Positions 43,344 to 52,373 are shown, counted from the first letter of the stretch. The stretch: DNA of 64,000 nucleotides from Salicibibacter cibarius (GCF_016495725.1 NZ_CP054705.1:3286001-3350000), one strand, 5' to 3'. Made by a program: numbers and translations. The notes: a model not told the origin generated them from the letters alone.

Positions 43344-43904
43344 GTGATGAAGGAATCTAGCATTATTCAAGCTGCACATCAGCTTTTTATCGAAAAAGGA
43401 TACCGTGATACATCCATAACTGACATTGTGAAAGCATCCGGTAGCAGTAAAGGCAATCTTTATTACCACTTCGAAAACAAAGAAGATTTATTTCTATCGC
43501 TAATTAAAGAGGAAGAGAAGAAATGGGATAACGAATGGAAAACGAAGCAAAGACAATTCAATACAGCACGCGAGAAAATGTTGGGAATCGCGAATTTTAG
43601 TGCTGATATGGATGCAAATTTTCCGTTACGCAGAGCAATAGCAGAATTTTACGCCAAAAACCATCATTCAAAAGACATCGAAAATCACATTAAGGAATTG
43701 AACTATCGCTACCTCCTTTATTATGAAGACATCTTGAACGATGGAAACCTGAACGACGAGTGGAACGTTAGTGACGTAAAAATGACGAGCTTTATCGCCG
43801 GTGCTTTATTTTCCGGCCTTGAGATGTACACGTATGACGTAACGATTGAACGTAGGAAAGAGCTATATCGCCACTCAGCCGAAATTTTCTTAGATGGACT
43901 TTAA
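43344..43904 (+). CDS. TetR-family regulator
   Basis: 186 residues from GTG 43344 (ATG 43347 equally possible), with AGGAGATGG upstream. N-terminal helix-turn-helix (about 15-55: FIEKGYRDTSITDIVKASGSSKGNLYYHFENKEDLF) is a textbook TetR domain; the C-terminal ligand domain is of the YxaF/TetR_C type. The operator overlaps its promoter. It is followed, 24 bases later, by a small exporter gene that it probably controls. Confidence 0.88.
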   Translation: MMKESSIIQAAHQLFIEKGYRDTSITDIVKASGSSKGNLYYHFENKEDLFLSLIKEEEKKWDNEWKTKQRQFNTAREKMLGIANFSADMDANFPLRRAIAEFYAKNHHSKDIENHIKELNYRYLLYYEDILNDGNLNDEWNVSDVKMTSFIAGALFSGLEMYTYDVTIERRKELYRHSAEIFLDGL

Positions 43905-43928
43905 AAAAATGATCTGATCTAAAATTAC

Positions 43929-44426
43929 TTGAAAATCGATACAAAGAAGGTGTTCATCATAAATTTAATTCTTTATCTACTGTTGATATTTGTGGGAGGA
44001 ACCATTCCTTTTATTGAATATATGCTCGCAATCCCTGCCGGCATTATCGCCGGAGTGCCGACAATACCAGTAATTATTTTCGGCTTTGCAGGTAATTTGA
44101 TCGGTGTAATTTTACTTATATGGCTTTTTGATTACGTGCTGGCAATCAGGCGAAAAAGAAAAAATCAAAATAAGCCTGACATGGACAATTACACGCCGAA
44201 AAGTAAGCGTGCACAAAAAGCAAAAAAGCTATGGGATAAATATGGGATCCCAGGCTTAACTTTTTTTGGCACCGGCCTGTTAAGCAGTCATGCAACCGCG
44301 CTGATGGCCTGTTCATTTGGAGGAAACCGAGCCTATATATCGATATGGATGGTCATCAGTCTTGCAATCTGGTCGATAATAACCGGAGTGGCTGTTCATT
44401 TCGGGATGGATGTTTTTTTCCGATAA
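43929..44426 (+). CDS. Small multidrug export protein-like membrane protein
   Basis: 165 residues with five hydrophobic segments; the layout FVGGTIPFIEYMLAIPAGIIAGVPT, a charged central loop (RRKRKNQNKPDMD) and WDKYGIPGLTFFGTGLLSSHATALMACSFGG matches the small multidrug export family (Sm_multidrug_ex, distantly DedA-like). The start is uncertain: TTG 43929 has no good ribosome site, GTG 43950 follows AAAGAAG too closely. It forms a unit with tetR. Drug export is suggested by the family name only. Confidence 0.65.
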   Translation: MKIDTKKVFIINLILYLLLIFVGGTIPFIEYMLAIPAGIIAGVPTIPVIIFGFAGNLIGVILLIWLFDYVLAIRRKRKNQNKPDMDNYTPKSKRAQKAKKLWDKYGIPGLTFFGTGLLSSHATALMACSFGGNRAYISIWMVISLAIWSIITGVAVHFGMDVFFR

Positions 44427-44609
44427 AAAATGGCAAACGGTATCATACACCCATGGTATTGGTCACAAGATGAGAAAAAATAAGATAAATTATTCTGGCT
44501 CTTCACTAAAATCTATGGTTGATATCAGTGAATAGTTATGGTGATAGTGCAACGTTTCAAAAATGCTTCCCTACACAAAAATCCAGCCAAACGATGATCA
44601 ACCACAGCA

Positions 44610-44713
44610 ACTGAGGACTCAAAATGCAATTTTTGACCCCGATCAGTCTTCAGATCGGACTACTGAGGACTCATAATACAAATTTTGACCCCGATCAGTC
44701 TTCAAAGAATCGG
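44610..44713. repeat. 52-bp tandem pair (array E)
   Basis: Two copies of ACTGAGGACTCA-type units start at 44610 and 44662, exactly 52 bases apart, about 42 bases nearly identical (including TTTTGACCCCGATCAGTCTTC). Across the junction AGTCTTCAG and CTGAGGACT pair in 8 of 9 positions, and CCGATC / GATCGG pair inside. The sequence is unlike arrays A-D but the pitch is the same. The rest of 44427-44750 has no gene. Confidence 0.75.
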
Positions 44714-44751
44714 GAGATATTTGAATAGGCGTTTTAGAACTTCTGATATAG

Positions 44752-44975
44752 ACTACTAGCGGAGGAAAAACACGGAGACTGCGGGAAAGCGCAGTGGGAA
44801 GACCCCGCAGAAAAAGGCGAATTTCTTTTTTGCCGATAAGAAAGTAAAAATCAACTTTCTTACCTGCATAAGCGCGACTAAGGCTTTCGCCATAAAAGCT
44901 TGTCGAAAAGCCAAGTTTTCTAACGAGAAGGCTGAGCGCAAGTCCACGGAAAACGTCGTGTTTTTCCGTAACGGT
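44752..44975. repeat. Composite dispersed repeat (includes repeat F copy 2)
   Basis: From ACTAGCGGAGG to GTGTTTTTCCG about 220 bases: outer parts with GGAGACTGCGGGAAAG, AAGACCCCGCAG and AGTCCACGGAAAA, of the common Bacillaceae intergenic type also seen at 8355-8505, and an inner part (44842-44931) that is the inverted copy of repeat F at 39727. GGAAAAACACG near the left end and CGTGTTTTTCC at the right end are inverted, so the whole element can fold. Confidence 0.65.
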
Positions 44976-45060
44976 TACCATAGCCCATGCTTAAACCTAT
45001 TTGTCAGCCATAGATTTTAGTGTTGATCCATTATTCTGAAAGGCTCATTTTGGTAAATAA

Positions 45061-45415
45061 TTATAATCCACCATTGTCATAATTGTACTGGAATAGGAGA
45101 GGAACTAACCGTAATATTGGAAGCAAGACATCACTACTAACACTTTCAACGAAGTTATAGTGACGATGCTTATAATCAATCGTAACAAGCTGATCAAGCA
45201 TAACAACTCCGGTTGTCTTGCAGTCCATTAGAGTGACGTAGACAGGGTAACGTCGTTTTGTATTGGATATCGGGACAAAAATGGCAACATTAGTGATGTC
45301 ACTAATCATTTTGTGACTTAGACACAGATATCCAGTTTTGTTCGTGTCCTTGCTTTGGACCAAAATTTAATTTAATGATATCGCCTTTTGCAATGGAACA
45401 TTTACCACTCTTCAT
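45061..45415 (-). pseudogene. MazF-type toxin gene with frameshift
   Basis: From ATG 45415 the frame reads KGDIIKLNFGPKQGHEQ and soon stops; the next frame continues TGYLCLSHKMISDITNVAIFVPIS, TTGVVMLDQLVTIDY and the helix of a MazF/PemK toxin to 45061. Adding one A to the AAAA run at about 45335 would restore EQKTGYL. All later MazF motifs are intact, so the break is a single-base loss (or a sequencing error). The start overlaps the 3' end of the antitoxin gene, as usual in such pairs. Confidence 0.8.
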
Positions 45416-45616
45416 CACCCACTGATTCAGTTGGATTCAGGATTTCTTCTTGAAATGGTTCTGCATCGCAGTCTTTAAATAGGTGTTGAATGGAGTCAGT
45501 TCGATATCTGGGTTTATGCCTAATTTTTCTAAGAACTCCTTGGGTATCCGGATAGCGTAACTATTTCCCCATTTTAGGATCTTCCGTTCCATGTGCAGAT
45601 GCTTTTCTTCGCTCAT
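45402..45616 (-). pseudogene. MazE-type antitoxin gene with internal deletion
   Basis: From ATG 45616 (GAGGGGGGTG upstream) the N-terminus is a normal AbrB/MazE domain (MERKILKWGNSYAIRIPKEF), but after GINPDIEL the frame changes: the expected toxin-binding tail (HLFKDCDAEPFQEEILNP to GDEEW, stop at 45402) is in another frame and about 15 residues of the AbrB fold are missing. So both partners of the mazEF module are broken. Confidence 0.75.
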
Positions 45617-45721
45617 TGACACCCCCCTCATGTATATCCATAATGTATCTACAAAAAGTATGCACGATATGTTTCCACATGTTAAGTATTTCTGACATTA
45701 TCTCCCAAAATAGTCAGCAAT

Positions 45722-45798
45722 AGGTAAACCTTTGAAGTGATCTCCAGCCTTTCCCCTGCTCCACACGGAGCGTGCAAGTTTCCCCGCACTCCGCGTTC
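45722..45798 (-). ncRNA. Group II intron domains V and VI
   Basis: On the minus strand 45798-45758 reads as domain V: GAACGCGGAGTGCGGGGAAA at its 5' side, a CTTGCACGC return strand and GTGTGGAGC at the end, a long stem with a GAAA tetraloop. Domain VI follows (GGGGAAAGGCTGGAGATCAC and on), with a bulged A candidate, and the intron probably ends near 45715-45722 (TTTACCTATT). The intron 5' end lies somewhere in about 48250-48340; I could not fix it. Confidence 0.8.
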
Positions 45799-45844
45799 CA
45801 TCTAACAAAATTACTGGATCATAAGTTCCTCGTTACTTCCGTGA

Positions 45845-47647
45845 TTAGGATTGCTCGATGCTTCGTAATCTACATTGTTCTCGATACCTGTTGACCTTTT
45901 CTAATTGCGATGCGTTGATTTTATATTGACGAAGAAGGATTCGCACCCTTTCAGCATCCGTATGATGGATGAGACGGTGTACATCCTTATGAACAATTCG
46001 CAAATTATGAAATTGATCGGTTCCACCCAGCTGCTTTGGCATGTAATGATGGCAATGAACTTCCGAGGCGGGCAAATCCATGCCCGTAATCTCGCATTTC
46101 CCCATTTTCATGCTGTATCGGCTGATTCGATTATCCAAATATTCGACACTTCGATGGGGAAGCGTTGCTTTCATCAGCACCCCGATCTCTTGCCCTACAT
46201 CTGGACGTAACCGTTTGTGAATCTTTTCCCTACCTTTCTTCGTGTAAGGGGTCACGGTTGGCGTAAAACCCATCGCATGGACGGTTTTTACATCGGCGAG
46301 GGGAAATAAATACACGCCGCAAATTTTGAACGTTTTAATGCTCTGTTTATAGAGCTTTTTATACGTGGGTGGTGGGTTGGTAGGATGTTCATATTTTCCT
46401 ACAGGTCTGAGATGATTGTAGATATACGCTTTTAGATCGAAGGCAAGACGTGAGAACTCTAGATTTACTTTTGTGGCTCGTTTAAAGTATTGATGAAGCC
46501 CAGAAACAAAACTATTGAAAAGGAGCGCGTTGAGTGCAGATGGGGAAGATCTTATTCTGCGAATAAACTTTTTCGCTTCTTGTTTGATCTTCTGCTTTTT
46601 CTCTGCTTTGATCCCAGTTCGCGCAACTCTCTTTTTGCCCTTTTTATCCGCACGGATAGTAAACCCGAGAAATTCCGACTCCTTTTTCCGCAGATTCACA
46701 ATTTGGGATTTTTCTGGCGATATATCCAGTTTCAAACGGTCTTTCAGGTATAAGCGAACCGCATGATACCATTTCTGGGCTGTTTCCCCATCTTTACAGA
46801 GGATTTTAAAGTCATCTGCATAACGTACAAGGTATCCTTGCTTCAAGTTCGTTCGTTTCCTAGCTTGTCTTGCAGAATCATCAGAGCTATATGGTTGGGC
46901 AAGAGGAAACGTCTCCCATTGGCCTGCGACCCATTGATCTAAGTCATTAAGGACGATATTTGATAATAACGTCGATAACAGACCACCTTGCGGCACGCCG
47001 CAAACAGGCGTTCCCTCACCGTCGATCTCAGCCTTTAGCATTTTCGAGATGCATGCCAGCACTTTGCGATCTTGAATCCTCATATTCCACAGTTGCTTGA
47101 TCAGTAGTGTGTGATTGATATTGTCAAAGAAACTTTTGATATCAATGTCTACCACAAAGTGAAAATGTGCTTGATTAATCAGAAATTGGATTCTTGCCAT
47201 CGCATGATGAGCAGATCGAAGAGGGCGAAACCCATAGCTGTGATTGTAAAACCGGGCTTCCGCAATCGGTTCCAGCACTTGTTTGAAACATTGCTGGATA
47301 ATACGGTCGAGTATGCATGGAATACCCAGCGGTCGCCATTTCCCGTTATCTTTTTCAATCCACTTCCTACGGACTTTCTTTGGGCAATAGTTTTTGAGTT
47401 TGTTTCGGACTTCAGAGATTAAGTCTTCTTCCGACCACGATTTTAAATCGGCAATGGTTTTCCCATCGGTTCCCGATGTCTTTGAGCCTTTGTTGGATTT
47501 GATGGTCCGATAGGCTAAAAGAATATTTTCCCGTGATGTGATGACATCATAGAGACGAGAAAAGCTTTGGCATTCTATAGACTTTTCATACAAATCCGTG
47601 AATGTTTCCGTCATGTCGTAGTAATCCCAATAACGTAAAGCTTGCAT
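45845..47647 (-). CDS. ltrA: Group II intron reverse transcriptase/maturase/endonuclease
   Basis: 600 residues from ATG 47647 (GAGAGGA seven bases upstream). Reverse transcriptase domain with RPLGIPCILDRIIQQ, DIDIKSFFDNI, GVPQGGLLS and the catalytic LVRYADDF; maturase domain X follows (about 380-470); at the C-terminus an HNH endonuclease (CEITGMDLPASEVHCHHYMP, later RLIH). All key residues are present, so the protein looks functional. It lies inside the intron RNA between the S66 peptidase copy 2 and the broken mazEF pair. Confidence 0.93.
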   Translation of the reverse strand: MQALRYWDYYDMTETFTDLYEKSIECQSFSRLYDVITSRENILLAYRTIKSNKGSKTSGTDGKTIADLKSWSEEDLISEVRNKLKNYCPKKVRRKWIEKDNGKWRPLGIPCILDRIIQQCFKQVLEPIAEARFYNHSYGFRPLRSAHHAMARIQFLINQAHFHFVVDIDIKSFFDNINHTLLIKQLWNMRIQDRKVLACISKMLKAEIDGEGTPVCGVPQGGLLSTLLSNIVLNDLDQWVAGQWETFPLAQPYSSDDSARQARKRTNLKQGYLVRYADDFKILCKDGETAQKWYHAVRLYLKDRLKLDISPEKSQIVNLRKKESEFLGFTIRADKKGKKRVARTGIKAEKKQKIKQEAKKFIRRIRSSPSALNALLFNSFVSGLHQYFKRATKVNLEFSRLAFDLKAYIYNHLRPVGKYEHPTNPPPTYKKLYKQSIKTFKICGVYLFPLADVKTVHAMGFTPTVTPYTKKGREKIHKRLRPDVGQEIGVLMKATLPHRSVEYLDNRISRYSMKMGKCEITGMDLPASEVHCHHYMPKQLGGTDQFHNLRIVHKDVHRLIHHTDAERVRILLRQYKINASQLEKVNRYREQCRLRSIEQS

Positions 47648-48340
47648 TGTGGCATCCTCTCTCAAGAGTGATGTTCCCACGTTCTTACCCGATCGATGCA
47701 ATGCACGTTTGGAAAATGATCGTTCACCTCGCTAGACTCGGGGCTGTTCCTCCCCTCCCATTACAGGAGCTTCATGGGTCATGCCCCTACCCTCGCAAGG
47801 ATCAATGCCTTTCGGCGTAAGCCTTATAGCAACCATTTCGGGTGACAGCCCTTGTTTCAATGGTCCTTGTTTTCCAAGTCCCTTACAACCTAGCTTTCCG
47901 TACTGAACGTAGGTGTTCCCTGTAAGCCTGTGAGCTGGATACCGCCATTGTTCGGTATAGCGTGTTTCATGAAAGCGCAGCATTACTCCACGCTACTCAC
48001 GCCATCGTTGGATGGCCTATAGGTTTCCCTATAGTCAATCTATAGACCTGTACATTCGGTTGTTCGTCAGTTTCCTTCCACGGAAACCATTCTCACCGTA
48101 TCCAGTTTTTCAGCCGTCCGGCATATCCGTTGGCATACCTTTTCCTTTGGAATGGCTCCAGCCTTCGTTCTGCCGACTCTACCTGACTTCAAACCCCATG
48201 ACCTGTCAGTCATGACGCATGCAGGAGTATTGACGGGATGGTTTCGGGAAACATGGCTCCGTCATTCCCATCCTCGGTTGCAACGTTAGGATTTATGAAT
48301 ATCCTCTGTATTTCACGCTACAAAGCGTTTATAACAGAAC
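47648..48340 (-). mobile_element. 5' part of the group II intron (domains I-IV)
   Basis: About 650 bases upstream of the maturase gene are rich in local stems and hold no other gene; this is where domain I and the start of domain IV of the intron must lie. Together with 45715-47647 the intron would be about 2.5-2.6 kb. The exact 5' splice site and exon-binding sequences were not resolved by eye. Confidence 0.6.
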
Positions 48341-48404
48341 TTGTCGAGCGGCGCTTCGATTGCGGTAGAGAGACGCCTGCAACTGAAAGGCTGATTAAAA
48401 GTAC

Positions 48405-49436
48405 CTATTCAACGCCATTTTCCAAAATCGAAAAGGTGCGTTCATTGCAATCAATCTCGGCCATCGCACCATACGGCAAAATAAACTTTGGTTCGGTATG
48501 GCCGAAATTCAAGTTGTAAAGAATCGGTAAATCGAGCAAATCATTTTCTCTCATGACTTGTTGAATGACTTCTTTATATTCATTGTAATAATGTTCATCT
48601 TGCGGCTTGCCGAAGATCATCCCATTGGCACTTTTCAAAATGCCTTGCGCAGCATAATTCCGCAACCAGCGTTTGATCATTTCCGGCTCCGTTTTTTCTT
48701 CAGATGTCTCAAAGAAAAGGATACTGTCTCCCCAATGTTTGCTATCCGGCCAGATCTCCGTTCCTTTAGCGAACTCCAGTACTTCTATACAACCTCCGAT
48801 CAAACGCCCCTGTGCAACACCTGATCCTTGGAGCACTTCATACCCCGCATTCGGTTGCATCTTACGTCGTTGGTGCTTATTCGCTTCATCCCATTCGAGA
48901 AACTCACTTGTCCATTTTTTCGCAGGTTGAATGTTGCCAATTATCTCGTCCGAAAAAAGCGTTCGCTGGATCATTTCCACTGTATAATGATCCATTTCCA
49001 CGTTTTCAGCAAAGTCGGTTAAAATCGCCGGACCATAGAAAGACGAAATGCCTGCTTTATAGCAAAACATATGGGGCATCGTTACATCGGAATAGCCTAA
49101 AAATATTTTCGGATTTTCGCGAATCACCTCAAAATCAATATAAGGCAGTAAACGAATGCTGTCATCACCACCGATATTGGATATAATCCCTTTAATCATC
49201 TGATCCTTAAAAGCTGCCATTAAATCCTCTGCACGTGACTGCGGGTTCTCATAAACGTAATCAGAGCCTTTTAAGCTATTCGGCATAGGAACAACCTGTA
49301 GACCAAAAACATCTTCTAATCTTTTTACACCCTGATTATAGCGCCATCTAATATTTGAATCACCGGCCGCTCCCGAAGAAGGGCTTACTGTCGCAATTTT
49401 ATCCCCTGATCTCAATTTTTCCGGTTTTATTAACAA
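48405..49436 (-). CDS. S66 family peptidase (MccF/LD-carboxypeptidase type), copy 2
   Basis: 343 residues from TTG 49436, preceded by AGAAAGGTG as in copy 1. Nucleophile Ser in FLGYSDVT, plus GGCIEVLEF and NFGHTEPKF. By my count 23 residues differ from copy 1 (about 93% identity), with the active-site motifs unchanged. The similarity of the two loci also covers about 50 bases downstream and about 40 upstream. Here the upstream region is uninterrupted, so this copy is more likely to be expressed. Hydrolysis of toxin peptide-nucleotides (MccF-like immunity) or murein recycling are the two family roles. Confidence 0.87.
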   Translation of the reverse strand: MLIKPEKLRSGDKIATVSPSSGAAGDSNIRWRYNQGVKRLEDVFGLQVVPMPNSLKGSDYVYENPQSRAEDLMAAFKDQMIKGIISNIGGDDSIRLLPYIDFEVIRENPKIFLGYSDVTMPHMFCYKAGISSFYGPAILTDFAENVEMDHYTVEMIQRTLFSDEIIGNIQPAKKWTSEFLEWDEANKHQRRKMQPNAGYEVLQGSGVAQGRLIGGCIEVLEFAKGTEIWPDSKHWGDSILFFETSEEKTEPEMIKRWLRNYAAQGILKSANGMIFGKPQDEHYYNEYKEVIQQVMRENDLLDLPILYNLNFGHTEPKFILPYGAMAEIDCNERTFSILENGVE

Positions 49437-49535
49437 CTGAAAAACACCTTTCTGCCAAAACTTTAATGCTTATTTTATTCAATTAAAGCGCCTCGTTTCT
49501 GTAGTAAGCCAAAACAGTCAATCAACAAATTGGAA

Positions 49536-49820
49536 CTAGAGAAAGAATAAAATTAAAGCCAAAATCACAGCTATAAAAACCCAAAAAATGACATATCTTA
49601 AAATCATTTCTCTTTTAGATTGTGTTTCTTTGTTTCTATGCTTATCAGCATTTTTTTGAAGCACCGGCGCAATGACTATGAAAAGTATCATTGTTGTTAT
49701 GATAGGCACCATCGGGATATTTCGATTCAAAAAGTAACTGACACCTAAAAATAAGATTAAGACAATGACTGATAAAGCAAATGCTTTTCCAGTTGTAATT
49801 AAATAATATTTAAGCGTCAT
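49536..49820 (-). CDS. Small three-helix membrane protein
   Basis: 94 residues from ATG 49820 (GGGGGGGAG five bases upstream). Hydrophobic segments at about 10-28, 33-50 and 72-93, with a basic loop KNADKHRNKETQSKREM between the second and third. No family recognised. It follows the GNAT gene, separated by repeat G. Confidence 0.5.
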   Translation of the reverse strand: MTLKYYLITTGKAFALSVIVLILFLGVSYFLNRNIPMVPIITTMILFIVIAPVLQKNADKHRNKETQSKREMILRYVIFWVFIAVILALILFFL

Positions 49821-49854
49821 CAACTCCCCCCCCCTATTATTCCACAACTGGACC

Positions 49855-49897
49855 GATTCTTTAGGATAGCGCAATCCATGTTATTCCAGAATAGCGC
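49855..49897. repeat. Dispersed hairpin repeat G, copy 1
   Basis: TTCTTTAGGATAGCGCAAT, a short middle and AGAATAGCGCCTCGTT; further copies at about 51403-51448 and 60641-60684, and a diverged one at about 54505-54535. GCGCAA and TTGCGC-type arms can pair in the better copies. All lie between neighbouring leftward genes, which suggests a terminator-like or mobile small repeat. Confidence 0.6.
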
Positions 49898-49901
49898 CTC
49901 G

Positions 49902-50669
49902 TTAGCTTAATACAGCCATTTCTCCGACATCGATAAACCCAAATCCTTTATAGATGCTTTTACCATCATCTGAAGCTTGTAATACAACTGGTTTTTGTTT
50001 ATCCTTTGTTTGGTTTAGAAGAAATTGAAACATTTCACTGCCATACCCTTTACCTCTAACTGTTTCTTTTGTCATCACATCATAAATACCATAGCTATCT
50101 TGGCTTTCTATTAATAAACCAGTAGTTACAGCAATTCCATCTATGCACCCAATAAAGATTTGAAATCCTGGTCCTAATTTTATTTGTGAAAAGTTATTAA
50201 AATAACTTTCTAATGCATCTTTTTCTGACGTACCTTCAAATAAGCTCAAAAACACCTCTCTATATTTTAAAAGATCTTCACTATTTTTCACTTGAGTGAT
50301 TGTAAGTTGATCGGAAATTCTTTGACCCACATGAAGCGTATTCTCACGTTTCATCATCACATTACGTTCTGCTTCTTTTAAGTCATATCCCTGCGTAAGA
50401 CTTTTCCAATCATCGTTCATATGCTCAACATCCATCCAAACACTAAAAGGATATTCCTTCTTAGAAAAATAATCGAGAGCCTGTCTAACTTTGAATGTGC
50501 TCTTTAAGTTTGAAGACTTTGCCAATAGTACATTGAATGTATCAGTGGGTACTTCCGTATTTGCTATGACGAAATCTTCTTCACTTGTTAGTTCACCACT
50601 AACTGCATGAGTAAATGCTTTTAATTTTTCTTCAAAATTGCTTATTACTAATTGTTGATTTGCAATCAT
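49902..50669 (-). CDS. GNAT family acetyltransferase
   Basis: 255 residues from ATG 50669 (AAAGGTG eight bases upstream). The acetyl-CoA motif is in VMTKETVRGKGYGSEMFQFLL (about 200-220, R-G-K-G-Y-G); the end GFGFIDVGEMAVL is typical. The first about 120 residues are a less conserved domain, as in two-domain GNATs of Bacillus. Substrate unknown. Confidence 0.75.
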   Translation of the reverse strand: MIANQQLVISNFEEKLKAFTHAVSGELTSEEDFVIANTEVPTDTFNVLLAKSSNLKSTFKVRQALDYFSKKEYPFSVWMDVEHMNDDWKSLTQGYDLKEAERNVMMKRENTLHVGQRISDQLTITQVKNSEDLLKYREVFLSLFEGTSEKDALESYFNNFSQIKLGPGFQIFIGCIDGIAVTTGLLIESQDSYGIYDVMTKETVRGKGYGSEMFQFLLNQTKDKQKPVVLQASDDGKSIYKGFGFIDVGEMAVLS

Positions 50670-50801
50670 GTTTTTGCACCTTTCCATTGTTCAATAATCT
50701 GGCCTGATTGCGGAAGATTGTTTTTCGTAAAAATACCCTTAGGAATCATCATATCCAAAGGGATAAAACGTTACGACTTTATTTTAAAGCCACACCAACG
50801 G

Positions 50802-51265
50802 CTACCGTTGGTTTTCTTCTAGTTTCTTGAAAAGCTGAATGATTTTATTCAGACCTATCAGACCTATTAAAACAACATAAAAGCATAGTGCTGCTATCGT
50901 ACTCCATCCTATAATATACACATCAATCTCCTCGGCGAAATACAGCGAAAGCATTGTTCCCAACAGTGAACCTGCAGAAACATAAAGGATGAAATGGCTG
51001 AGATGCGTATATATTCGATTCCGAAATTCTATTGTCTCCATTATTTTCTCAATTAAAATGGAGGCAGGAATGCCTAATATCAAGAAAAAAAGAAAGAAAA
51101 AATAAAAACAAATTGAAAACCTTCTACAAAATGTGACTCGGCTTCCAAACTCGTCTGTACAGCCGCCGGATCATAGGAAATGACAGCCATAACAATACCA
51201 AAAGTAAAAGCAGCCAAAATAACTTCGGCTAACTTTCTCAAAGCCATTAATGCCATTTTAATCAT
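50802..51265 (-). pseudogene. Frameshifted paralogue of the 55940-56386 membrane protein
   Basis: From ATG 51265 (MIKMALMALRKLAEVILAAF) the frame follows the intact paralogue until a T-rich run near 51085, where it shifts; the next frame carries the rest (LGIPASILIEKIME to IIQLFKKLEENQR). One base in a run of seven T explains it. The upstream 150 bases are also similar between both loci (including the GGAGAGAAACA site). Inactive unless the shift is corrected. Confidence 0.8.
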
Positions 51266-51402
51266 TGTTTCTCTCCAATCATTTCAACGGTTCACCCTAC
51301 TGTATCAGGGATGACTTTCTTGTTGCAGCAAAAATGTTTCCAAATGATATATATATGTGCATAATCGATTTTCATTACATTCACAGTACATTAACATAAT
51401 AG

Positions 51403-51448
51403 CCCTATTCTTTAGGAGAGCGCAACCCCTGTTCTTCCAGAATTGCGC
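51403..51448. repeat. Dispersed hairpin repeat G, copy 2
   Basis: TTCTTTAGGAGAGCGCAAC, middle, CCAGAATTGCGCCTCTTTT. GCGCAA (about 51415) and TTGCGC (about 51439) are inverted and give a stem; T-rich on the plus side. Same element as 49855-49897 and 60641-60684. Confidence 0.6.
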
Positions 51449-51521
51449 CTCTTTTCTTGAATATGGGTGATAGTAAAGCCATCTTCAAAAAGACCCTTTC
51501 AATACACAAACACGAACAAAA

Positions 51522-52373
51522 TTAGTGAATCCAATGAGAAGGTCGCTGAATATGAGAGGGTAAGGTTGTCTTCAAATCACCTTTAGCCGAATTAATTTGC
51601 ATTTGGGTTAAAAACATACTGGTAGACAGATCAGCACCACTGAAATTAACATCTCGCAAATCCGCACCAATTAAATTAACTGCACTTAAATCAGTATTTT
51701 TCATATCTGCAGCAATCAAATAGGATCCTTTAAAATCAGTTGCTCTTAAATCTTTTCCTTTTAATTTTTTGCCCATCCAATCAGCTCTCGCATGGTTAAA
51801 CTCTTTAATATTCTGAAAACCGGGCATTTTTTCAATTGTTTTTCCCCTTACAAAATCACTAGCTAAAGTAAGCAGCTCATTTGAAGAAAATCGATACATC
51901 ACTAGATCAAGTGACAATAAACTATCTGCGTCTAACTTCGTTAAAGCCTGCAATTCCTCTAACTGTTTTCCCAACTTGTCAGATAAATCATCTGGTATAT
52001 CGTAAGACAGAGCTTCTGCCACGTATGCAATCATTTCATGAATTTGCTCCATGATGGGAAACACTTGAAACATTTTTTTCCCAATGTCAGGGTTTTCTCG
52101 CCAACTTTGACCGCTAAAAGTAACTTGAGAAACGACTTGTCCAGCACCCAAACAATCAAATACTGTACAGCCTTTGAATCCTTTATCCCTTAACTGACTA
52201 TGAATTTGGCAACTATAATCAGACTGCAAATTCATACAAGGAGTACCTGCCGGTTTGTTAATCGGAAAATCACTTGATGCTACGATATTAAGCGCTGTAC
52301 AACAAAGTCCAAAGCACTTCGTACAATCAGCCGCTAAACTTTCTCTAATAGTTTTGGCTTTTTCCTTATCCAT
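51522..52373 (-). CDS. Pentapeptide-repeat protein with Cys-rich N-terminus
   Basis: 283 residues. N-terminal Cys cluster (CTKCFGLCC about 17-25, later C46, C55, C69, C74) of the type seen in YkgJ-like metal-binding domains; a helical middle; then about nine pentapeptide units (about 200-255: LKGKDLRATDFKGSYLIAAD, LIGADLRDVNFSGADLSTSM), which form a right-handed beta-helix. Such proteins mimic DNA and protect gyrase in some cases (Qnr), but the repeat part is short here and the role is open. Confidence 0.75.
   Translation of the reverse strand: MDKEKAKTIRESLAADCTKCFGLCCTALNIVASSDFPINKPAGTPCMNLQSDYSCQIHSQLRDKGFKGCTVFDCLGAGQVVSQVTFSGQSWRENPDIGKKMFQVFPIMEQIHEMIAYVAEALSYDIPDDLSDKLGKQLEELQALTKLDADSLLSLDLVMYRFSSNELLTLASDFVRGKTIEKMPGFQNIKEFNHARADWMGKKLKGKDLRATDFKGSYLIAADMKNTDLSAVNLIGADLRDVNFSGADLSTSMFLTQMQINSAKGDLKTTLPSHIQRPSHWIH

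Noticed and set aside
44643-44981. Leftward 112-residue frame over the composite repeat
   Set aside because: It lies on array E and the dispersed repeat, with no similarity to a protein family.
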